A stretch of DNA of 18,349 bases from an uncultured Muribaculaceae bacterium. Its GTDB lineage: Bacteria > Bacteroidota > Bacteroidia > Bacteroidales > Muribaculaceae. Under the pieces are notes generated by a model. That model was not told the DNA's origin and did not search any database. It worked only from the letters and a program-made list of their open reading frames with translations. Below are positions 14,913 through 18,349 of the stretch, piece by piece. Location of the stretch: the NCBI GenBank assembly GCA_902494515.1, contig CABUTS010000055.1, positions 1 to 18,349 on the forward strand. The letters are read 5' to 3'. Within the stretch, counting starts at the first letter, position 1, and every line of letters begins with the position of its first letter. The position numbers and the translations under genes are program-made.

Positions 14913-15620
14913 CTATTCCTCGTTGATGGAGTAGTCGAGGAAGCGGAGGAGGGGGTGGAGGGTCTGCATGCGCTCGGCGGCGGCTTCGGGCCAGTCGGGG
15001 TCGCAGAAGAAATCCGCGGGGAGGGTCATGTCGCGGCCGAAGTCCTTGAGCCGCAGGAGCTCGGCCTGCGGATGGTCGCGGTCGTAGCCTTTGGGGACGG
15101 TCTTGAGGCGTTCGCCAATCCACTGGGGGAAATTGGCGAGCATCTTCGGGTCGCTGATGATCTCCTCGAACTCCTCGATGTTGTCGACGATGGCGCGGCG
15201 GAGCTTTTTCAGCACCGGGGCTTCGGGCGCCCAGACGCCGCCGTAGATTTCATTGGAGAGTTCCTCGGAGCTGACGCCGTAGCCGCCGAAGCCGGCCTGG
15301 ATGTAGAATCCGGGCATATGGACGGCGCGGGGGTTGCGGCCGTAGGGGCAGACCGCCGCCGCGAAGTAGGTTTTGTAGGGGTCCTTGTTGTGTGAAAAGC
15401 GGGTGTCGCGGTAGATGCGGTATATGCTTCCGGCGCCGGTCTGGCCGGCCAGTTCGGGCCACCAGCTGCGGCAAAGAGCCAGCAGGCGGTCGATGTCGGC
15501 GATCCAGAGGGCGTGGAAGTGGTCGTAGCGGTCCTTGTTGGCCTTGAACCATTCGCGGTCCTGATGGGCTCCGATTTCGCGGAGGAAGTCGTAAAGCTCA
15601 GGAAAATAGTTGGTTGCCAT
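14913..15620 (-). CDS. DUF2461 domain-containing protein
   Basis: The 235-residue product is a clear DUF2461 (TIGR02453-like) protein. Near the N-terminus it has 'LYDFLREIGAHQDREWFKANK' and then 'YRIYRDTRFSHNKDPYKT', with 'PGFYIQ' in the middle and 'LKTVPKGYDRDHPQAELLRLK' followed by 'DFF' in the last third. These are the family's conserved blocks and the length is typical. The biochemical function of the family is unknown to me. No signal peptide or membrane segment is present, so it is probably cytoplasmic. It starts 1 bp after the stop of the DUF4834 gene and forms the end of the psd-pssA-DUF4834-DUF2461 operon, which suggests translational coupling but does not show a role in lipid synthesis. 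Confidence 0.92.
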   Translation of the reverse strand: MATNYFPELYDFLREIGAHQDREWFKANKDRYDHFHALWIADIDRLLALCRSWWPELAGQTGAGSIYRIYRDTRFSHNKDPYKTYFAAAVCPYGRNPRAVHMPGFYIQAGFGGYGVSSEELSNEIYGGVWAPEAPVLKKLRRAIVDNIEEFEEIISDPKMLANFPQWIGERLKTVPKGYDRDHPQAELLRLKDFGRDMTLPADFFCDPDWPEAAAERMQTLHPLLRFLDYSINEE

Positions 15621-15621
15621 T

Positions 15622-16017
15622 TTATTTTATATCTTCCCAGGTGACGTCGGTGATCTGCTCCTCGCGGCGGAAATCCGTGGAGGAGGCGGAGGACTGGCCT
15701 GAAGCGGCGTCTTCGGGCGATGTTGTCTGAGACTCGGTGACTTTGACTTCGGTGAATTTCACGTATTCGCCGGTGTCTCTGTCGATTTTTTTGCGCTTTT
15801 CGGGGGCTGCGGACCAGCCTCCGCGACGCGAGGTCTGCTCGCGCCGGCGCTGCTCTTCGCGGTCTTCGGGGGTGCCGAAGGGGTTCTGAAACCCGGCGCG
15901 GCGAAACGCCTCGTCAAGGTCGCGCATCTGTCGGCGTGCACGGTGCACGGCCCTCCAGACGCGAAACAGCGGGGCGCCAATGAAAATTATAAATAGAATG
16001 AGGAGTATGAACCACAT
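15622..16017 (-). CDS. DUF4834 family small membrane-anchored protein
   Basis: The 131-residue product begins with one hydrophobic segment (MWFILLILFIIFIGAPLF, about 2-18), followed by a basic region ('RVWRAVHRARRQMRDL') and a charged, low-complexity tail. Short conserved-looking blocks are 'AGFQNPFG' near 41, 'KKIDRDTGEYVKFTEVKV' near 75-93 and the end 'ITDVTWEDIK'. The layout and the 'GEYVKFTEV...DVTWEDIK' pattern fit the Bacteroidetes DUF4834 family. It is probably anchored in the inner membrane with most of the chain in the cytoplasm, following the positive-inside rule. It lies 31 bp after pssA and 1 bp before the DUF2461 gene. Function unknown; its place in the operon is the only clue. 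Confidence 0.82.
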   Translation of the reverse strand: MWFILLILFIIFIGAPLFRVWRAVHRARRQMRDLDEAFRRAGFQNPFGTPEDREEQRRREQTSRRGGWSAAPEKRKKIDRDTGEYVKFTEVKVTESQTTSPEDAASGQSSASSTDFRREEQITDVTWEDIK

Positions 16018-16048
16018 GTGTAATCAGAAGACAGGGGGCCTCGCGGCC

Positions 16049-16804
16049 TCAGTTCTTGATTTTGTCGTTGCTGAGGGCGAAAGCCGAGAGGAGGAAATAG
16101 AGGATGATAGTGTAGGCGAAGCCCTCCACGCCGAAGATTGCCACGAAAAGGATGGCGGCGATGATGAGGATATAGCGGAGAAGGTTGTCGCCGATGCGGA
16201 AGTTCTTGAGTTTCAGCGAGAACATACGCATGTCGGAGACCATCAGGAGGGCGACGGTCAGGATCACGCAGCAGCAGATGAGGTTGCCCCAGTAGACATG
16301 GGCGTGCATCCATTCGGTGCCGTGGCTCTGCATCCAGGCTGTGGCGCCGATCCAGAAGATGGCGTTGGCGGGAATCGGAAGGCCCTTGAACTCAGTGGTC
16401 TGGGAGTCGTCGAGGTTGAATTTTGCCAGACGCAGGGCGCCCATGGCGGGGATGAACAGCGCTACGAAGGGAATCCATGCCGAGCCGGTCCAGGTCTGCA
16501 GGTTGTTGTAGAGCAGCATCGAGGGGGCCACGCCGAAGCTCACCAGGTCGGCCAGCGAGTCGAGCTCCTTGCCCAGCGGCGAGGGAGCGTGGAGCCAGCG
16601 GGCGGCGGCGCCGTCGAAGAAATCGAACACCGCGGCCAGGCCTACGAGGAACCAGGCCAGCTGACGGCCGTTGACCGGTGTGCCGAAAACGGTCAGCACG
16701 TCGGTGTCAAAGGAGAAGGAGCATATACAGGCCAGGCACCCCGAAATCAGGTTGCACAGGGTCAACGTGTTGGGTACCGAGGTTATAATCTTTCTGAGAA
16801 ACAT
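16049..16804 (-). CDS. pssA: CDP-diacylglycerol--serine O-phosphatidyltransferase
   Basis: The enzyme joins serine to CDP-diacylglycerol to give phosphatidylserine in the inner membrane. The 251-residue product shows the full CDP-alcohol phosphotransferase signature, D-G-x2-A-R-x8-G-x3-D-x3-D: Asp64, Gly65, Ala68, Arg69, Gly78, Asp82 and Asp86. It continues as 'LVSFGVAPSMLLY', typical of bacterial PssA of the multi-pass type. 'PNTLTLCNLISGC' at 11-23 is also a family mark. Several hydrophobic segments follow. It starts 9 bp after psd, whose product uses its lipid product, so the two steps to phosphatidylethanolamine are coupled in one operon. DUF4834 and DUF2461 genes follow. No missing key residue is seen. 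Confidence 0.95.
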   Translation of the reverse strand: MFLRKIITSVPNTLTLCNLISGCLACICSFSFDTDVLTVFGTPVNGRQLAWFLVGLAAVFDFFDGAAARWLHAPSPLGKELDSLADLVSFGVAPSMLLYNNLQTWTGSAWIPFVALFIPAMGALRLAKFNLDDSQTTEFKGLPIPANAIFWIGATAWMQSHGTEWMHAHVYWGNLICCCVILTVALLMVSDMRMFSLKLKNFRIGDNLLRYILIIAAILFVAIFGVEGFAYTIILYFLLSAFALSNDKIKN

Positions 16805-16813
16805 ATAATCGTC

Positions 16814-17497
16814 TTAGGAGTGAGCTTCGGGTTTCAGGCGCCCGACAAGGGTGACGCCGCCGACGGTTTTGTCGTCGATTTTCACCTTGATTTCAGTGGA
16901 GAGGGGCAGGTAAAGGTCGACGCGGGAACCGAGTTTTATGAACCCCATGTGGTCTTCGATAGAGGCTTCGTCGCCCGGACGGGCGTATGTTACGATTCGC
17001 CGGGCCATTGCGCCGGCCACCTGGCGCATGAGCACCAGCTGCCCGCCGGGGGTGCGGATCACCACCGTGGAGCGTTCGTTTTCGATTGAGGATTTGGGGA
17101 GATATGCTGCCATGGTGCGCCCCGGGTGGTGGCGGTAGAAGATGACTTCGCCGTCGACCGGGAACCAGTTGGCATGGACATTCAGCGGCGACATGAACAC
17201 CGACAACTGTATGCAGCTAGTCTTCAGATATTCAGGCTCATAGACCTCTTCGAGGGCTACCACCCGGCCGTCGGCCGAAGCTACGACGGCGTTCTTGGGG
17301 TCGCCGGGGAAGTCGCGGTGAGGAGAGCGGAAAAAGTTGACCACCAGCAGGTAGAAGACCGTTGAGATGGCCAGCGCCGTGATTGGAATCCAGAGCATAT
17401 CCATCATCCAGATCCAGAGCGGAATATTCACTAACAGCAGCGCTGCCAGCAAAATAATCAATATGTTGGTACCTTCGCGGTGAATCTTGACTCTCAT
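16814..17497 (-). CDS. psd: Phosphatidylserine decarboxylase proenzyme
   Basis: The enzyme removes CO2 from phosphatidylserine to give phosphatidylethanolamine. The 227-residue product is the short PSD type. It has two hydrophobic segments near the N-terminus (about 11-30 and 34-55), then 'FFRSPHRDFP', 'SADGRVVALEEV', 'LSVFMSPLNVHANWFPVDG', with the conserved His of the active site, and 'QVAGAMARRIV'. The self-cleavage site is 'IKLGSRVDLYLP', with the expected cut between Gly190 and Ser191, where Ser becomes the pyruvoyl group. GS(R) rather than the GST of the long E. coli form fits the short bacterial/archaeal type. It is the first gene of the operon with pssA 9 bp downstream, and a -7 box lies 38 bp upstream of its start. 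Confidence 0.95.
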   Translation of the reverse strand: MRVKIHREGTNILIILLAALLLVNIPLWIWMMDMLWIPITALAISTVFYLLVVNFFRSPHRDFPGDPKNAVVASADGRVVALEEVYEPEYLKTSCIQLSVFMSPLNVHANWFPVDGEVIFYRHHPGRTMAAYLPKSSIENERSTVVIRTPGGQLVLMRQVAGAMARRIVTYARPGDEASIEDHMGFIKLGSRVDLYLPLSTEIKVKIDDKTVGGVTLVGRLKPEAHS

Positions 17498-17534
17498 GTG
17501 TAGTCGGGAAAAAGGATGGATTTAATTCAGTCTA

Positions 17535-17542
17535 CAAAGTTA
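17535..17542 (-). promoter_or_regulatory. -7 promoter box of the psd operon
   Basis: The minus strand reads TAACTTTG, an exact TAnnTTTG match, 38 bp before the psd start at 17497. A TTTTGTTG stretch about 20-25 bp further upstream could serve as the -33 element. Confidence 0.65.
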
Positions 17543-17728
17543 ACGGAAATTTTTTAATAATCCACAACAAAACGGCAATAATATTTATTAAAAACGCCTA
17601 AACTGCCCGAAAATTCGTCTGTTTGACCCGAAAATCGTCCCCTCCGCTGCCCCAGCCGTGTTGCCTGTGGTTCAGCATTGCTGCGCCGAAGATAGGCCTG
17701 CCCCCCTGGTGCTGGGCTGCTGAAGCTG

Positions 17729-17800
17729 GGTTGCGGAGCGGGTTTGTTGGAGCAGGGTTTGTTGGAGCGGGTTTGTTGGAGCGGGGTTGTGGAGCTGGGT
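17729..17800. repeat. Degenerate tandem repeat, about 15-bp unit, five copies
   Basis: Units of the form GGTTTGTTGGAGCGG recur about five times, the middle three nearly identical and the outer two degraded (GGTTGCGGAGCGG, GTTGTGGAGCTGGG). The step of 14-15 bp would keep a frame nearly open, but neither strand offers a believable protein. Confidence 0.8.
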
Positions 17801-17840
17801 GGGTAACTTTCGTTCTGTTATCGCGCGTGATCGCGCGATA
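17801..17840 (+). repeat. Left 40-bp inverted repeat of the small-RNA cassette
   Basis: GGTAACTTTCGTTC begins the arm, and two CGCGCGAT-type units end it. Read in reverse complement it matches 18078-18117 at 38 of 40 positions. The arm contains the palindrome ATCGCGCGAT. The two arms enclose 237 bp. Confidence 0.9.
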
Positions 17841-17873
17841 GGTGGTCGAAAAGTGGTGCGTTCGGGTTGGCGC

Positions 17874-17905
17874 AAAAAAAATTACTCGTCGTCGCGACGA
17901 ATAAT
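17874..17905 (-). terminator. Intrinsic terminator of the predicted small RNA
   Basis: On the minus strand ATTATTCGTC pairs with GACGAGTAAT around a five-base loop (GCGAC), ten pairs with one T-G wobble, followed at once by a run of T. This is a textbook intrinsic terminator only about 32 nt after the predicted transcript start. Confidence 0.8.
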
Positions 17906-17909
17906 CTTC

Positions 17910-17930
17910 TTACCTTAAATCTAATACCAT
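17910..17930 (-). CDS. Possible leader peptide MVLDLR
   Basis: Six codons and a TAA lie between a promoter box and an intrinsic terminator. Two of the six codons are TTA (Leu). Translation is not shown; the position, right before a terminator, is that of an attenuation leader. It may equally be an unread part of a small RNA. Confidence 0.3.
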   Translation of the reverse strand: MVLDLR

Positions 17931-17942
17931 GAAAAACTGATG

Positions 17943-17950
17943 CAAAGGTA
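17943..17950 (-). promoter_or_regulatory. -7 promoter box of the predicted small RNA
   Basis: The minus strand reads TACCTTTG, an exact TAnnTTTG match. Upstream, ATGTTATACAACAT at 17959-17972 is a dyad (arms ATGTT/AACAT) that includes a TTG near the -33 position and could be an operator. Confidence 0.6.
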
Positions 17951-18077
17951 ATGCTTTTATGTTATACAACATAGTTTTGAGGCAAAAATTTGATTGCATT
18001 TAACATTATTTTAAATTGGAGCCGAAAATCGGCTTTGAAATTCACAGCTGTTAACAGAAAAGAGGGCTGAAGACTCT

Positions 18078-18117
18078 TATCGCGCGATAACGCGCGATAA
18101 CGGAACGAAAGTTACCT
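18078..18117 (-). repeat. Right 40-bp inverted repeat of the small-RNA cassette
   Basis: Read on the plus strand it starts TATCGCGCGATAACGCGCGA and ends GGAACGAAAGTTACC. It matches the reverse complement of 17801-17840 at 38 of 40 positions; the unit CGCGCGATAAC occurs twice in a row. Repeat identity stops sharply at both ends. Confidence 0.9.
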
Positions 18118-18216
18118 TACGAGCTGCGGCCGCCCGGCAAACCTATGATTCCGGTCGGGTATTTTATTATTCCGCCACGCTATTTTATAATAATGTGGGA
18201 AATTGCGGAAAAATTA

Positions 18217-18239
18217 GTAACTTTGCTTCGCGAAGTTAC
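18217..18239 (+). promoter_or_regulatory. Plus-strand -7 box embedded in a 23-bp palindrome
   Basis: TAACTTTG at 18218-18225 matches TAnnTTTG. It lies in the left arm of a dyad with arms GTAACTTTGC and GCGAAGTTAC, ten pairs with one T-G wobble around TTC. A transcript would start near 18232 and run to the window edge. The dyad could act as an operator. The gene it serves is outside the window. Confidence 0.45.
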
Positions 18240-18264
18240 GAAAAGAGTGTAATTTATTGGAAAT

Positions 18265-18349
18265 GAGCATTGGGTAATCGCTCATAATAGTAATAGGTTA
18301 CGAATTAGTTAGTTATCTACTGCATTATTCTTCTGTGCGTTGCGTAACC
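18265..18349 (+). other. Short hairpins at the right edge, possibly structured RNA
   Basis: Downstream of the plus-strand box are TGAGC...GCTCA arms near 18265-18285 and perfect GGTTACG/CGTAACC arms joining about 18296-18302 with 18343-18349. They could form a leader or an RNA gene truncated by the edge. I do not recognise a tRNA or a known RNA family here. Confidence 0.25.

Larger units (their letters stand above)
17874..17937 (-). ncRNA. Predicted small RNA or attenuated leader with a six-codon open frame
   Basis: A TACCTTTG box at 17950-17943 predicts a transcript starting near 17937. It crosses a tiny open frame (17930-17910, ATG to TAA, peptide MVLDLR) and ends at a hairpin with a T-run (17905-17874). 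The predicted RNA is about 64 nt. The string ATGGTATTAGATTTAAGG is, as I recall it, recurrent in Bacteroidetes genomes, but I could not check this. The unit could be a free small RNA or an attenuator; the next minus-strand gene is psd, about 375 bp further on, which has its own promoter. Confidence 0.55.
17498..18349. other. 850-bp repeat-rich region without a protein gene
   Basis: Beyond psd no convincing protein frame is seen on either strand to the window edge. The region holds the psd promoter, a pair of CCCGAAAA(T)TCGTC repeats (17606 and 17627), a tandem repeat (17729-17800), a cassette bounded by 40-bp inverted repeats (17801-18117) enclosing a small minus-strand RNA, and a plus-strand -7 box inside a palindrome (18217-18239) leading toward the edge. 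The right half is AT-rich. Confidence 0.75.

Noticed and set aside
15980..17089. Plus-strand open frame of 369 codons opposite pssA and psd
   Set aside because: It lies across two confident genes and their junction on the other strand; no family resemblance.
17558..17566. DnaA-box-like TAATCCACA near psd
   Set aside because: It has one mismatch, is isolated, and no cluster of boxes or dnaA/dnaN context is present, so an origin is not supported.
17672..17875. Minus-strand open frame of 67 codons rich in Gln, Pro and Thr
   Set aside because: It is made by the tandem repeat and the inverted-repeat arm; there is no promoter in front in the right place and no protein-like composition.
1..18349. 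CRISPR arrays, rRNA and tRNA genes
   Set aside because: No regularly spaced direct repeats with unique spacers were seen, and no cloverleaf or rRNA stretch was recognised by eye; a dedicated RNA scan was not possible.

Overview
The window looks like chromosomal DNA of a GC-rich member of Bacteroidales, perhaps Muribaculaceae-like; the family is an inference. The evidence is the Bacteroidetes -7 promoter form TAnnTTTG upstream of several genes, an OMP_b-brl_3-type TonB-linked receptor, a DUF4834 protein, a secreted protein ending in a 'VYNLQG...LPAGIYII' tail, and the order psd-pssA-DUF4834-DUF2461. Almost every gene is on the minus strand; only upp is on plus.

Layout, left to right: a 3'-truncated GH43 arabinanase-like gene (1-950); uvrC (1031-2878); an AlbA_2/Schlafen-type regulator-like gene (2925-3587); the MTA/SAH nucleosidase gene mtnN (3649-4329); a small AT-rich GxxExxY nuclease-like gene (4573-5025) framed by arms of about 145 bp in inverted orientation; a bifunctional RelA/SpoT gene (5263-7557) diverging from upp (7734-8402) across a region with a perfect palindrome; a secreted repeat protein broken by a one-base frameshift (8527-10367); a TonB-dependent-receptor-like barrel (10561-13395) with two 13-bp direct repeats at its promoter; pfkA (13713-14693); and the psd-pssA-DUF4834-DUF2461 operon (17497 down to 14913). 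The last 850 bp carry no protein gene but are dense in repeats, with a probable small minus-strand RNA.

Functionally most of this is housekeeping: DNA repair, purine/methyl-cycle salvage, stringent response, uracil salvage, glycolysis, and phosphatidylethanolamine synthesis (pssA makes phosphatidylserine, psd decarboxylates it). The envelope and glycan genes are the GH43 enzyme, the barrel and the broken secreted protein.

The most unusual parts are two small cassettes, each bounded by inverted repeats and each in an intergenic gap. One (about 4375-5250) carries the GxxExxY gene. Its arms each hold two hairpins, and within a 46-bp core the only two differences between arms fall in a hairpin loop. 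The other (17801-18117) is bounded by 40-bp repeats matching at 38 positions. It encloses a minus-strand unit made of a TACCTTTG promoter, a six-codon open frame (MVLDLR) and an intrinsic terminator. Neither cassette contains a transposase. Whether they are mobile, or mobilised in trans, cannot be decided from this window alone.
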